Shown: positions 52,508-62,427, counted from the first letter of the stretch. The stretch: DNA of 64,000 nt from Oceanospirillaceae bacterium (GCA_013215505.1 JABSQZ010000028.1:1-64000); one strand, 5' to 3'. Program-made: numbers and translations. The notes: generated from the sequence alone by a model not told the origin.

Positions 52508-52601
52508 CATTCAGCGGCGACTTATTCAGTATGGGAATAGACTAATTAGTCTGTTATAAAGCGCTCATGGTTTTATAACAAAACTTTGCAGAAGGTAGGG
52601 C

Positions 52602-53102
52602 TTAACTGTCGGCACAGCTAACACGGGTAAAATCCATGCTCCAGTTAGTCTCCCAGGTAGCCCCTTCATCAAGAGAAAATGCCTGCTCCCAGCGCGGTGC
52701 ATCAGGGTTGGGCATGCTCCATAAAAAGCGCACTTTTATCGGCTGGTTATCCAGCGTGTCTTGGGCATAAAATGTACCTAGCCCATCAATGAATTGACCG
52801 CGCATGGGCACATCTAATTGATCTGGGTTGCGGCCGTCCAGCCACCAGATAGACCAGCTGTTCGTTGTTTCATTATAGGTTCTGATTGTGGCTGCACAGT
52901 AAGCTCCCTCTGCAGCAGCCAAAAAGTTATCGTCGAAGTTTCCCATATTATTTAAGATCTTTTGCGTGTGACAAGTGCCAGAGAACTCATCCCATTCGCA
53001 GCACTGAGATAACCTCTGCTGCAATTTTCGGTGGCTTACCTGCCAGCGACCAATAAAAAAATCAAAATCTTTTGCACTCGGCTGCACTGCTATTGAACTC
53101 AT
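52602..53102 (-). CDS. Conserved hypothetical protein (DUF1579-like)
   Basis: 166 aa from the ATG at 53102, with AAGAAGG 4 bp upstream. DFDFFIGRWQVSHRKLQQRL near the start and TIRTYNETTNSWSIWWLDGR in the middle suggest the lipocalin-like beta-barrel fold of the DUF1579 group. No signal peptide; several Trp. No catalytic residues recognisable. Monocistronic, convergent with the decarboxylase. Confidence 0.7.
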   Translation of the reverse strand: MSSIAVQPSAKDFDFFIGRWQVSHRKLQQRLSQCCEWDEFSGTCHTQKILNNMGNFDDNFLAAAEGAYCAATIRTYNETTNSWSIWWLDGRNPDQLDVPMRGQFIDGLGTFYAQDTLDNQPIKVRFLWSMPNPDAPRWEQAFSLDEGATWETNWSMDFTRVSCADS

Positions 53103-53198
53103 TTTCACCTTCTTATATTGATAATGGCTGTGGATAAGAAATGAGTGTAAATGCCATATAGGTCACAATGAGCCCTATTAAAAAATGAATTTTCTAAT

Positions 53199-53219
53199 AA
53201 CTGATAACTGATAACTGAT
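53199..53219. repeat. Heptanucleotide array, AACTGAT x3
   Basis: Three exact copies of AACTGAT between the DUF1579-like gene and the end of the LysR gene. Unit begins with ACT after a purine, like those at 50982 and 63618. Confidence 0.85.
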
Positions 53220-53257
53220 AGTCGCTTAATAGCTGACAGTAATATCCCTGACAGTGT

Positions 53258-54112
53258 TTACACTAAGTGGTACTTCTGTCTATTTTCCCAGATAAAATCT
53301 TTTAAAGTCCTGACTCTTTTCGCCAATCGATTTCCTGAGGCGTAGACCAGATATACTGGTAATCTCGGCAATTGACTGGGACTCGTTATAGACTCTAATA
53401 CAGCACTACTAATTTGATCAGTACAGAATTGTTTTGGCAGCAGCGCTATTGCAGTACCCGATTGTGCAAAACTGCGAGCCAGAGCCATACTGGTGGTATC
53501 TACTGGTGGGGTAGCAGCTGCAAAGGGGATTAATCGCAGCGGGTCTAGCACCGCCAGTTTATGCCAATCACCCGCTTTAATCAGTGCAGAGTGTCTATTG
53601 CAGTAACTTGGAGATGCTAATAACAGCAACGGGGTTTCTCCCAGCTTCCTGGCGATCAAATCCTGGGTTGTCACAGAGCGCCCACGAAAGGCAATATCTA
53701 TCCTGTCTGCAACTAAATTTAAGGCTTTATCGGTAACGACTATTTGCACTGTGACTTTAGGGTGTAACTGCGCAAAATCAGCCAGTAAACTGACCAGTGA
53801 CTGCTGAGGAAATTCCACCGGCACGGAAAGCCTGATCTGCCCCTGCAAATAGCTTCGCTGCATAAAGCTCTCTTCAATGATATTCAGCTCATTCAGCAAA
53901 CGCTCTGCTACTAAAAAGTATTCAGCCCCCTCCTGAGTTAACGCAACTTTGCGGGTACTGCGTAAAAAAAGCTGGGTATTTAGGCGCAGCTCCAGTGCTT
54001 TAATCCTGGCGCTGACAGTCGCTCTGGGCAACGATAAACGCCGTCCCGCCTCTGAGAAGTTAAGAGTATTAGCGACCACTAAAAAAGTTTGCAGTTGATC
54101 TAAATGAGCCAT
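53258..54112 (-). CDS. LysR-family regulator
   Basis: 284 aa from the ATG at 54112. HTH: HLDQLQTFLVVANTLNFSEAGRRLSLPRATVSARIKALELRLN; the effector domain follows with LRLSVPVEFPQQSLVSLLADFA type wording, typical of the CrgA/AaeR-like subgroup. Divergent from the metallo-hydrolase at 54216 (103-bp gap), its likely target. Confidence 0.9.
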   Translation of the reverse strand: MAHLDQLQTFLVVANTLNFSEAGRRLSLPRATVSARIKALELRLNTQLFLRSTRKVALTQEGAEYFLVAERLLNELNIIEESFMQRSYLQGQIRLSVPVEFPQQSLVSLLADFAQLHPKVTVQIVVTDKALNLVADRIDIAFRGRSVTTQDLIARKLGETPLLLLASPSYCNRHSALIKAGDWHKLAVLDPLRLIPFAAATPPVDTTSMALARSFAQSGTAIALLPKQFCTDQISSAVLESITSPSQLPRLPVYLVYASGNRLAKRVRTLKDFIWENRQKYHLV

Positions 54113-54215
54113 TGTCAAAAATTCTTATACAGTCTGTTTGATTGCCAGTAACTTATCAGACAAATAACCGCTCTGTAAACTGCACAACTTAAATTCATCA
54201 TCAAGAAGGTAATTT

Positions 54216-55124
54216 ATGTCTGCTTTACGATTAGTTAAAAGTATTTTCTGCACTGTTTCCCTAAGCTTATTAATCACTAGTTCAGTAACTGTGGCGCAGG
54301 AAACTCAATCAAAGCTCAGCCTGCAATGGTTAGGTGGCCCCACTGTGTTAATCAAGTTTGGACCGCTGCAACTACTCACTGATGCAATGTTAGGAGAAGG
54401 AGAACAGGCCTATCAAATGGGCGATCCAAACCAGATGTTTGATTTAGCCAAGGGTCCTGATGTTATCGATCATAAAAGGCTAACAGCACTGCCTTATTTG
54501 AATATCAATGACATCGATCTGAGTATTTTAAGCCATACCCACGAAGATCACTTTGATCAGAGTGCGCAAAAGCTACTCGACAGACAACTGCCGTTTATTG
54601 TCCCCACCGGTGCAACAGGGCAATTAACTGCCCAAGGTTTTACCAATATCAGGGAACTTGACTGGGGCCAGCAGTGGCAGCTATCTGAAAATGGCTACAG
54701 TATAGAGATTACCGCACTGCCGGCGAGTCACAGTACTGACAAAGACATTAATGCCTTGTTAGGTCGCGGTAATGGCTATTGGTTTACTTTTAGCCACGCG
54801 AGCTGGGAAAAATCCTTGTATTGGACCGGTGATAGTTTCGCAGTACCTGAATTGCTCGATAGCTTAAATGCTTTTCCCGCCCCCGATATCATGCTGCCAC
54901 ATTTGGGCAGAGTAGGAACTAGTGGCCCACTGGGGCAAATCAGCATGGGGGCTGAAGAAGTGCTGGATTTAATGGCAGTGATTAAACCTGAACTGACCAT
55001 TCCTATCCATCATTCCACTTATCAGTTATACCTGGAACCTATTCAAGTATTAATGGCTAGACAAAGTACAGTCGCTGAAAAACTACAACTGCTGAGTAGT
55101 GGCGAAACTTATGTTGTGAATTAA
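54216..55124 (+). CDS. Exported MBL-fold metallo-hydrolase
   Basis: 302 aa with a Sec signal (LVKSIFCTVSLSLLITSSVTVAQ, cleavage near residue 27). LSLQWLGGPTVLIKFGPLQLLTDAML and the metal motif LSHTHEDHFDQSA (HxHxDH) define a UlaG/RomA-like metallo-beta-lactamase fold, with further ligands ASHS and IPIHHS. It should hydrolyse an ester, lactone or phosphodiester in the periplasm. AAGAAGG precedes the ATG. Control by the divergent LysR protein is likely. Confidence 0.88.
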   Translation: MSALRLVKSIFCTVSLSLLITSSVTVAQETQSKLSLQWLGGPTVLIKFGPLQLLTDAMLGEGEQAYQMGDPNQMFDLAKGPDVIDHKRLTALPYLNINDIDLSILSHTHEDHFDQSAQKLLDRQLPFIVPTGATGQLTAQGFTNIRELDWGQQWQLSENGYSIEITALPASHSTDKDINALLGRGNGYWFTFSHASWEKSLYWTGDSFAVPELLDSLNAFPAPDIMLPHLGRVGTSGPLGQISMGAEEVLDLMAVIKPELTIPIHHSTYQLYLEPIQVLMARQSTVAEKLQLLSSGETYVVN

Positions 55125-55253
55125 ACAAATGCGCCTTAGCTAAGAATTACTTTAGCTTCAGAAACGGTTCACGAATAAGCGTTGCTATCACTTACCAGTG
55201 AACCCTTTTAAAAGCGATCCGTAGGTCAATGTCGCAGCTAAGGAGCCCAATCA

Positions 55254-55892
55254 CTACCCATAGATGATTAAAGGTAATTCTGGCCGAAAATCTTTAATGA
55301 GCGCCGATTGATGTGTATCAAAAGTAACTTCCATTAAGTGCTGTTTGCCAGTTGCAATGGACAGCCTATCAGCTGCAGCTGCAGACTTTAATGCCCCTGA
55401 AATGACATCTGCAGGCACAGTAATATGTACTTGAGTGATCGCTTGAAGCTTACCGTTCTGTATTGTTCTAACTGGCGGCTGCATAAAAGGCAGGTAAATA
55501 CACAGCGGCTCCACTATGTTGGCAGAGTTTTCAGCGATATGAAAAATTTTCCCCGGCGGTAGATAGTCAGCCTGATATACCCAGCCGGCGAAGGGTGCCT
55601 GCACTGTTGCAGAATCAGTTTTATTTAATACCAAGCCAAAAGGTGAGGCTTTATGATTGGTGGCACGCTCACACAAACGCAGATCTCGACCCGGTCCATC
55701 ATTCGCTTCATCGGCATCGCGAAGCCAAAGCAGTTCCAATTTTGAGTTACTAAATTCAAAGCAAATATTCGAGGTTCCCTGACCTGGATGCACTCGACTG
55801 AAACTTTGTTTTAGACCTTGCGATTCAAGCAACTGTGCTGCTTTTTCCGGGTTCTCTAGCAAAATAAAAAAGTGGTCCAATTCATAGCCCAT
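55254..55892 (-). CDS. Glyoxalase-like (VOC) domain protein
   Basis: 212 aa starting MGYELDHFFILLENPEKAAQLLESQGLKQSFSRVHPGQGTSNICFEFSN, a VOC first module with potential metal His8; the second half is less conserved (AITQVHITVPAD). It resembles the Glyoxalase_3 group. Function unknown. It precedes, and is 45 bp away from, the stop of the MFS gene on the same strand. Confidence 0.8.
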   Translation of the reverse strand: MGYELDHFFILLENPEKAAQLLESQGLKQSFSRVHPGQGTSNICFEFSNSKLELLWLRDADEANDGPGRDLRLCERATNHKASPFGLVLNKTDSATVQAPFAGWVYQADYLPPGKIFHIAENSANIVEPLCIYLPFMQPPVRTIQNGKLQAITQVHITVPADVISGALKSAAAADRLSIATGKQHLMEVTFDTHQSALIKDFRPELPLIIYG

Positions 55893-55936
55893 GTGATCCT
55901 CCTAAAATCTCTACATAGTTAAATTTCTGACTCAAC

Positions 55937-57133
55937 TCACGCACACTGTTTAGCGTTAAAAACTGTATCTATGTGCTGCTTTAGGCCTTGTTTTTTCTCT
56001 GCGTACATCAGCCACCAGCTTATCGCCAGCAAACCCGTTACCAGCAGAAATAACAAACCCAGCGACTGGCTATCAACCAGCCAATATTTATTAATCAACA
56101 TCGCCAATAGCGCGCAGCCAAACATGTCCACAGCCCCCGACAAGGCGTTAACTGTCCCTGCTTGCTGGCGAAATGGCTCAATGATTAACTGCAGGCAACA
56201 GGTATAAAAAGCGCCGCCGCAGATCAGGAATAAGCTATAACTGAGCAGTGCATTCACTAGGGTGAAAGGCAGAAAATAAAAACCCAGTGATGAGAGTAAT
56301 AATAGCGGCCAGAATAAAGCCAAAATGCTGTGATAATGCCAGTGTTTCTGGGCAATCTTTACTAAGACTGTTCCCAGTACTAAGCCGCCCATAGTGAGAC
56401 TGATGTAGAACCCGTATTGTTCAGCCGACAGCGCGAATTGTTTCTGAAACTCAAACGGAAAAAAGGTCACAGTGCACATAAACAATAAGTTAGGCAACCA
56501 CTTAAAAGAAGCCGGACAGAGAAAACGCGGATCTGTGACCAGCACAGAATATTCTTTTAGTATCTTTGTCACTGACTTGGTTTTTTCTCTGCTGGTCTGG
56601 GCGGGTAAAAGCTTAAAACCAATCAACCAGGTAACAGCTAGATACAAGCTAACCAATAAAAACAGTAGTTGCCAGCTAGTATTAGTGGTGAGCCAGCCCC
56701 CTAGAGTAGGAGTGATGACTGTGATCACACTGGCCGCTATCGCCATACTGGCAAATGCTTGTTTTAACTTATCACCGATTAATACATCGCCGAGTATAGT
56801 TCTGCTGACAATCAGCGGTGCACCTGCGCCAAGCCCTTGTAGAATTCGACCAATAGCCAGCATAGTTGCAGAAGTAGCCATAGCACAACAGAGACTACCA
56901 ATGATAAACAATAATTGGCCAAGTAAAAATATTTTACGCCTGCCAGCTGTATCTGACCAAGGTCCATACAGCAACTGCGATAAACCAAAGCCAATGGCAT
57001 ACAGCATGATTATCTGCTGAGTATCAGTATCACTCAGTGAAAATTGCTCGGCGATTTGCGGTAGTGCCGGCAAAAATATCTGACTGCCAAACTGAGCGCA
57101 GGACAACATTAAAATAGCTAAAAACAAATGCAT
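55937..57133 (-). CDS. MFS drug-efflux transporter (Bcr/CflA-EmrD type)
   Basis: 398 aa with 12 hydrophobic helices. QIFLPALPQIAEQFSLSDTDTQQIIMLYAIGFGLSQLLYGPWSDTAGRRKIFL is the TM1-loop2-TM3 signature of the DHA1 Bcr/CflA/EmrD subfamily (GPWSD..GRR motif A) and RILQGLGAGAPLIVSRTIL its motif C-like stretch. Proton-driven export of a drug or small hydrophobic molecule is expected. Divergent from a LysR gene at 57231 (97-bp gap). The VOC gene may be co-transcribed. Confidence 0.9.
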   Translation of the reverse strand: MHLFLAILMLSCAQFGSQIFLPALPQIAEQFSLSDTDTQQIIMLYAIGFGLSQLLYGPWSDTAGRRKIFLLGQLLFIIGSLCCAMATSATMLAIGRILQGLGAGAPLIVSRTILGDVLIGDKLKQAFASMAIAASVITVITPTLGGWLTTNTSWQLLFLLVSLYLAVTWLIGFKLLPAQTSREKTKSVTKILKEYSVLVTDPRFLCPASFKWLPNLLFMCTVTFFPFEFQKQFALSAEQYGFYISLTMGGLVLGTVLVKIAQKHWHYHSILALFWPLLLLSSLGFYFLPFTLVNALLSYSLFLICGGAFYTCCLQLIIEPFRQQAGTVNALSGAVDMFGCALLAMLINKYWLVDSQSLGLLFLLVTGLLAISWWLMYAEKKQGLKQHIDTVFNAKQCA

Positions 57134-57230
57134 AAGGGCTCCTTAGTTAACAAGAGCGGCAGTTTATTATTAAACAGGACAAATAAAAATGGCATAATAG
57201 TTAAAACATTAAGTCCCGCGAGGAACAAAT

Positions 57231-58106
57231 ATGGACTGGCTCACCGCCACAAAAAGTTTTTGCCTGTTAGTACACAAAGGTAGTTTTACCCAGGCTGCTA
57301 ACCTGGCTGAGATTTCGCCCTCTGCCATGAGCAAGCGCATCGATTGGTTAGAGAAGCAACTGGGGTTGTCGCTGTTTGTCAGGACCACCAGGCAAGTGAA
57401 TCTAACCGAGGCGGGTAGTGATTTTTTGCCCAGAGCGCAAAGCTTATTAAAACAATTTGACGCTATGCTCTATGATACTCAGCAGAGCGCCTCTCACCCT
57501 TCAGGTATGCTAAACATAGCCGCCACTTTGCCAGTTGGCAGCAGCATTCTAATGCCACACATCGAGGCCTTTTTAGCCCTGTATCCTCTGGTAAAAATAC
57601 AACTTGATGTATTACCTTTTGGCGAAGACCCTGATCTCGATCACGATTTAGTTATCTGCAAAAAACAGGATGATTTTAATTCAGCGGCTCATAAAGGCAC
57701 TATGTTGATTACCCATCAAATGGGTCTATATGCAGCCCCCAAATATTTAACCCAACATACAAAAATAAGCTGTTTAGCGGATGTAAGCGAGCATAAAATA
57801 ATCATGACCAGTTCATACCGCAAGATGGGACGTATAGAAATGGAAAACGGTGAGGTCTGCCTGCTGAACAATTTTAATTTCGTTTCCGACCACCGCGACC
57901 CGCTGCTATACGCCGCCGTGAATGCGATGGGGTTGATCTTTGTCTCCCCAATCTACATTAAAAACGAACTTGAACAAGGTCAATTAGTGCGGCTACTCCC
58001 AGCAATAAAAACCGCTAAAACGCAGCTCTGGGCCTTCTACCCGAATACTGAATTCATGCCGGTAAAAAGCCGCTTGTTTTTGGATTTTTTGAAACAACGT
58101 TTATGA
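57231..58106 (+). CDS. LysR-family regulator next to MFS efflux gene
   Basis: 291 aa. HTH: FCLLVHKGSFTQAANLAEISPSAMSKRIDWLEKQLGLSLFVRTTRQ. The effector domain is of the CrgA-like class. CGAGGAAC precedes the ATG. Placement divergent to the Bcr-like transporter suggests it controls efflux in response to an unknown compound. Confidence 0.9.
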   Translation: MDWLTATKSFCLLVHKGSFTQAANLAEISPSAMSKRIDWLEKQLGLSLFVRTTRQVNLTEAGSDFLPRAQSLLKQFDAMLYDTQQSASHPSGMLNIAATLPVGSSILMPHIEAFLALYPLVKIQLDVLPFGEDPDLDHDLVICKKQDDFNSAAHKGTMLITHQMGLYAAPKYLTQHTKISCLADVSEHKIIMTSSYRKMGRIEMENGEVCLLNNFNFVSDHRDPLLYAAVNAMGLIFVSPIYIKNELEQGQLVRLLPAIKTAKTQLWAFYPNTEFMPVKSRLFLDFLKQRL

Positions 58107-58181
58107 TCAGAAGTTTTATCATATAGAAGAATCGAGCAGATGAAAAACTTAAAGCTGTGACTTGAAACTAACCACTGTTTT

Positions 58182-58229
58182 GGCTCATGGCTGTTCTGGT
58201 TCATGGCTGTTCTGGCTCATGGCTGTTCT
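58182..58229. repeat. 16-bp tandem repeat, three units, across the end of the response-regulator/kinase gene
   Basis: GGCTCATGGCTGTTCT repeats at 58182, 58198 (one mismatch, GGTTCATGG...) and 58214. The stop codon of the minus-strand kinase (58201-58203) lies in the middle unit, so the repeat encodes the last residues (QNSHEPEQP). Unit length is not a multiple of three. Confidence 0.85.
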
Positions 58230-59385
58230 GGCTGGCCGGCAGTTGCCCGAAACTTATGGTAAATTTTGTGCCTGTCCCATGAGTACTTTCAAGCTCTATT
58301 TGCCCTTGCATTTCCTGTTCAATCAGTTCTTTGCAGATGGTTAAACCTAAACCTGACCCGCCTTCACCCGCTTTAGTCGTGTAATACTTTTTGAATGCCA
58401 TCTGCCGTTGTTCGCTACTCATCCCCAGCCCATCATCGGTATAAACCAAGGTAATCAGATGTTTTTCTTCTTTGGCGGCAATTTCAATGTTTCCTGTGCG
58501 CTCTTGATTAAAAGCGTGCAGTAAAGAATTATTAACCAAATTAATAATCACTTGTGATAAGGCCCCCGGATTATTAATGACAGATATTTTTTCATCTATC
58601 AACACAGTGACAGTGTGTGGATGCTTCTTTAATTTTGGTCTCAAAGTTAACAAAATATCCTCTATATACTCTGCCAGATTAAATTCAATAATTTTATTAC
58701 TGCACTGATTAACAGCAACTTGTTTAAAGCTAGCCATTAAATCAGTGGCTCTTTTGGCATTGGCATGGCACATATTGGCGGCTTCAGTTAACTTAGCTAA
58801 GTATTGTTCAAAGCCTTGCTTATCTAATTTATGCTCAGCACTTGCCTGCTTTATTTTTGCTGTTTTCTGCAGGATATAATCCATAGTCAACATCAAATTC
58901 CCCATCGGTGAGGCAACTTCATGGGCAATCCCCGCCACCATATTTCCCAGTTCAGCCATTTTGTTAGATTTTTCTAACAACTCTCGTTTCAATTGCATTT
59001 GTGATGTTATAGATAATTGATTTTTGACTCTGGCCAAAATAATATCTTGCTGTACCGGTTTAGTAATGTAGTCCGCGGCTCCTACAGCAAAACCTTTACG
59101 CAAATCTTCAGGTTCAATTTTTGCCGTGACAAAAATAACCGGAATATGTTCGCTCTGGCTGGACTGTTTCAGGGCAGTGCAAGTTTGATAGCCATCCATC
59201 CCCGGCATCATAATATCCAGCAGAATCAGGTCGACCTGAATTTTTGCCACTACCTTTAGGGCCTTTTCACCACTAGTGACCGCAGAAATAGAGTAATCTT
59301 CCCCTTCAAGGTATCGGCGTAACAAGTCGATATTGACGGGATTGTCATCGACAATCAAAATTGAGGCTTTTTTATTGACTGTCAT
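58201..59385 (-). CDS. REC-HisKA-HATPase sensor kinase
   Basis: 394 aa from ATG 59385, overlapping the upstream kinase gene by 14 bp. N-terminal receiver (ILIVDDNPVNIDLL, phospho-Asp in LILLDIMMPGMDG, Lys in YITKPV), then HisKA (MVAGIAHEVASPMGNLMLT, His in AHE) and HATPase (NLVNNSLLHAF, DDGLGMS, GSGLGLT). No membrane segment: a soluble kinase driven by its own receiver, probably phosphorylated by the membrane kinase encoded just upstream. No output regulator is encoded nearby. The C-terminus lies in a 16-bp tandem repeat. Confidence 0.92.
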   Translation of the reverse strand: MTVNKKASILIVDDNPVNIDLLRRYLEGEDYSISAVTSGEKALKVVAKIQVDLILLDIMMPGMDGYQTCTALKQSSQSEHIPVIFVTAKIEPEDLRKGFAVGAADYITKPVQQDIILARVKNQLSITSQMQLKRELLEKSNKMAELGNMVAGIAHEVASPMGNLMLTMDYILQKTAKIKQASAEHKLDKQGFEQYLAKLTEAANMCHANAKRATDLMASFKQVAVNQCSNKIIEFNLAEYIEDILLTLRPKLKKHPHTVTVLIDEKISVINNPGALSQVIINLVNNSLLHAFNQERTGNIEIAAKEEKHLITLVYTDDGLGMSSEQRQMAFKKYYTTKAGEGGSGLGLTICKELIEQEMQGQIELESTHGTGTKFTISFGQLPASQNSHEPEQP

Positions 59386-61621
59386 CAGTTTCACTGCTGA
59401 CAAAATCAATTAGCCCTTCCAGGTCATAACTATCGACAAAGTGTTGTAATTTAACGAAGAACTTCTCATTGCCAGGGTATTGTTTAAGCAGTTCCGCCAG
59501 TAAATGCTCAACTTCACTCACTCGGTATAATTCGCATTGTTGTACCAGTAACGCTATTTGCTCTGGTTCTAACTTGAAACTGCTTGGCTCAGTGGTGAGT
59601 TTCACTCCCTCTGCTTGGTTTAAACCTGCTTGCAGGTAATCAAATTTGACCTTTAGAATATCGGCCAATAATTGATAGATATCTTCAAACTGGAAAGGCT
59701 TGGATATATAGTTGGCAAAACCTTTATCCAGGTAATATTGTGGATCATTGTTAATACTCGAAGCGCTGATAGCAACTACGGGTATGAACGAGTAACGTAC
59801 ATTCATTTTTTGCAGAAAACTTTCGCCATCCATTATCGGCATCATTAAGTCTGTGAAAACCAAGTCAAATTGATCATGAGCCATAATCTCTAATGCTTCC
59901 TGACCATTATTGGCTTCAACGACCTCAAAGCCGACCTCTGTTAGCATCCTCTGCAAGATTGTGCGGTTAATGGCAATGTCATCCACCACTAGAATACGTT
60001 TACTGTAACCTGCCCGCAGTTTTTCTATGTGTAATTTAGACTTTGTTGGTAAGGTTGTTTCCACTACTGGTAATAATAAATCAAAATAAAAATTTGCTCC
60101 TTGATTGAGTGCGGATTCAAGCTTGAGCTCGCTACCCATCATTTTTAGATACTTCTTTGAGATCGTCAGCCCTAAACCTGTGCCGCCAAATTCTAAAGAG
60201 ACATTTCCCTGATTAAACGCATCAAACACCGCGCTTTGATGGGATTTTTCAATACCTATACCGGTGTCAGTGATGCTGAAAGAAAACACATTGTCACGAC
60301 TACAGCTCAAGGTGAATTTCACTTCTCCCTGATCGGTAAACTTAATAGCGTTGCCTACCAGGTTAATTAATACCTGACGGATTTTTCCCTGATCACCCGA
60401 GACCACCATTACTGCACTGGCAAAATCTGTATTAATTTTCCAGCTAATACCCTTCTGCTGTGCTTTAAGTGAGAACATATCACTCAAGGTGTTACACAAC
60501 TCAACCAGGTCAAAGGGCTCAAGAACAATTTGACTGGCACCTGCTTCAATTTTCGATAAATCCAGTACATCGTCTATTAAACCCAGTAGATGATCGCCAG
60601 ATTTGCCGACGATAGAGAGTGATTTTTGTTGGTCCTGATTCATCTTCTGATCGCGTTGCAGGATCTGCGTATAACCCAAAATAGCGTTCATTGGCGTTCT
60701 TATTTCATGAGAGATATTGGCTAAGAAAACAGATTTTGCTTTATCCGCCGCAACAGCGTCTTCCCTGGCTAAATCTGCCTGCTCTTTGGCCAGCAAGGCA
60801 TTATTTTTACTCGCGGATAATTCCCGCTCCACTAACTTACGTACATCAATTTCACTGCCAAGCTGGTTAATCAGTCCATCGAGCGTGTTATTATTCCTCT
60901 TTAAAGTGGTTACAGTGACAGCAAAACCCGCCATGCCCACCAGTAACAAACTGCTGATCATAATCACCATTTGCACAAAAATAGTATTTACTTGAGCTAT
61001 CCCTTGAGTAAAAGGCTCGATAACTTCCAACACCCCACGCACATCCCCGGCTTGCCAGCCGGTTTTGGGGGTATCCGGATGATTATTATGACAATTAACA
61101 CAAGTTGGCCGCATCACATCGGCAATCGCATAGCGGACACTTAACTTACCATCTACCTCTTCAACACGCACAAAGGGCTGTAGTGGTGTTTCTTGTAGTT
61201 GCAGCCAGGCCTCTTTTTCAAAACTACCTGCTAAGCCACCACTGTCTTTACGCCAGGGAAATGGAAAGGCACTGTAGAGCCTGACTTGAACATCCAATCC
61301 TTGCAGCCCCATTCTTTCACCGAGTAGCAAGCTCAAAGTAGCGGGCAGCGGTATGGCATTATGTTTCTCTTTGTAATCATGACTAATTTCTATTCCCGCC
61401 GCCGCCATAGTCGCCACTACTTCCGAGCTATATAAAGTACGAAATTCACTTAATACCTGGGCATACTGACGGGTACTCTGGATAGTCGTGGACTTTATTA
61501 GTTGAGTATTGAGCTTTTTAATTTGTATGAAGATGATGCTTGAGCCGATAATAAATACCAATGCTAATATGGTCAGCGGATGTTTTTCCCACATTCTTGC
61601 TATCCAGCTTTTTGCTTTCAC
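59372..61621 (-). CDS. Hybrid sensor kinase with periplasmic heme-type DUF3365/Tll0287 domain
   Basis: 749 aa, GTG start. TM1 (about 15-35); periplasmic domain (40-205) of DUF3365/Tll0287 type with a c-type heme motif CVNCH (173-177) after RPT; TM2 (about 208-237); coiled linker; HisKA (FLANISHEIRTPMNAILGYTQIL); HATPase (NLVGNAIKF, DTGIGIE, GTGLGLT); receiver (ILVVDDIAINRTIL, Asp in LVFTDLMMP, Lys in YISKPF); and a short C-terminal region. A periplasmic heme suggests sensing of redox or a diatomic gas. Translationally coupled to the soluble kinase at 58201. Confidence 0.92.
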   Translation of the reverse strand: MKAKSWIARMWEKHPLTILALVFIIGSSIIFIQIKKLNTQLIKSTTIQSTRQYAQVLSEFRTLYSSEVVATMAAAGIEISHDYKEKHNAIPLPATLSLLLGERMGLQGLDVQVRLYSAFPFPWRKDSGGLAGSFEKEAWLQLQETPLQPFVRVEEVDGKLSVRYAIADVMRPTCVNCHNNHPDTPKTGWQAGDVRGVLEVIEPFTQGIAQVNTIFVQMVIMISSLLLVGMAGFAVTVTTLKRNNNTLDGLINQLGSEIDVRKLVERELSASKNNALLAKEQADLAREDAVAADKAKSVFLANISHEIRTPMNAILGYTQILQRDQKMNQDQQKSLSIVGKSGDHLLGLIDDVLDLSKIEAGASQIVLEPFDLVELCNTLSDMFSLKAQQKGISWKINTDFASAVMVVSGDQGKIRQVLINLVGNAIKFTDQGEVKFTLSCSRDNVFSFSITDTGIGIEKSHQSAVFDAFNQGNVSLEFGGTGLGLTISKKYLKMMGSELKLESALNQGANFYFDLLLPVVETTLPTKSKLHIEKLRAGYSKRILVVDDIAINRTILQRMLTEVGFEVVEANNGQEALEIMAHDQFDLVFTDLMMPIMDGESFLQKMNVRYSFIPVVAISASSINNDPQYYLDKGFANYISKPFQFEDIYQLLADILKVKFDYLQAGLNQAEGVKLTTEPSSFKLEPEQIALLVQQCELYRVSEVEHLLAELLKQYPGNEKFFVKLQHFVDSYDLEGLIDFVSSETDDSQ

Positions 61622-61947
61622 TCGCGCTTCCTACTTTAATAGCATTAAAACCACTCGCTCAAATTTCATTCTAAGTTTAGTTGAGAATAGATTTGTTGGT
61701 TAATTTTTAATCAGCAAGCAAAGGTGTAAAGTTGGATGGCCCTCAGCAATACTACAGACAAACTGTCAATTCTGATGACCAAAGTGCAAAGTTAACGGCC
61801 ACCTCCTCCGGCGTATTATCGCTGCTTGTTTTATTAACGATAACTGACTCCAATTGATTGCAATAAAAAATTATTCATTTATGATAGGCCAATAATTCAA
61901 ATGCTAACGATTCTTATTCAGGCTACTGCTTCTAGTTGAGTTGTTAT
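61622..61947. other. Intergenic region between divergent kinase and CHASE relic
   Basis: No ORF, repeat or strong site seen. It should contain the promoter of the hybrid kinase operon (minus strand) and what remains of the promoter of the CHASE gene fragment. Confidence 0.5.
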
Positions 61948-62427
61948 ATGTTCCAACAAAAGCTATCCCCTCTTATCGTAACACTGCTGGTCTCAGCGCT
62001 ACTGCTATCGGGTATGTTTGGCTTTTATTACATTGTAGACTCGCTGGAACAGCGGGAGCAACTCAGATCACTGCAAAACAGAGCGCAGACCCAGTTTCAA
62101 AAAATCGAGTCGGCCTTTGACGAAATCACTATTATATTGCAAGCGTTACCCAGTCTGACTGAAATCAAACCCAACCTCAGCGGTGGGGATTTCGACGACT
62201 ATATTTCTGTTCAAAATATTGCTGACTACGGTATCAGTGCCTTTGGATGGATAGCAAAAGTCAAAATTTCTCAGTTGGCAGACCGGGAGGCTAAAGTAAG
62301 GTCAAGCGGGCAATTTAACTTTAACACCAAATATAGCTCATCCAACCAGATTCACAGTTTCAGTTTAGGCAGCAACCTGGCACAAGATAGCCACTTCGCG
62401 CCGCTGTTTTTAAAAACACAAAACTGA
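61948..62427 (+). pseudogene. Truncated CHASE-domain sensor protein (5' fragment)
   Basis: From the ATG at 61948 (frame open from a TTG at 61936) the 159 codons encode a TM segment (PLIVTLLVSALLLSGMFGFYYIV) and the first half of a CHASE domain (FGWIAKVKISQLADRE...FSLGSN). The family resemblance to the two CHASE kinases in this window is clear (e.g. LGSN and WIPKV-like WIAKV). The second half, second TM and any kinase are missing; the frame stops at 62425-62427 right at the join with an FbpA fragment. Probably not functional. Confidence 0.8.
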
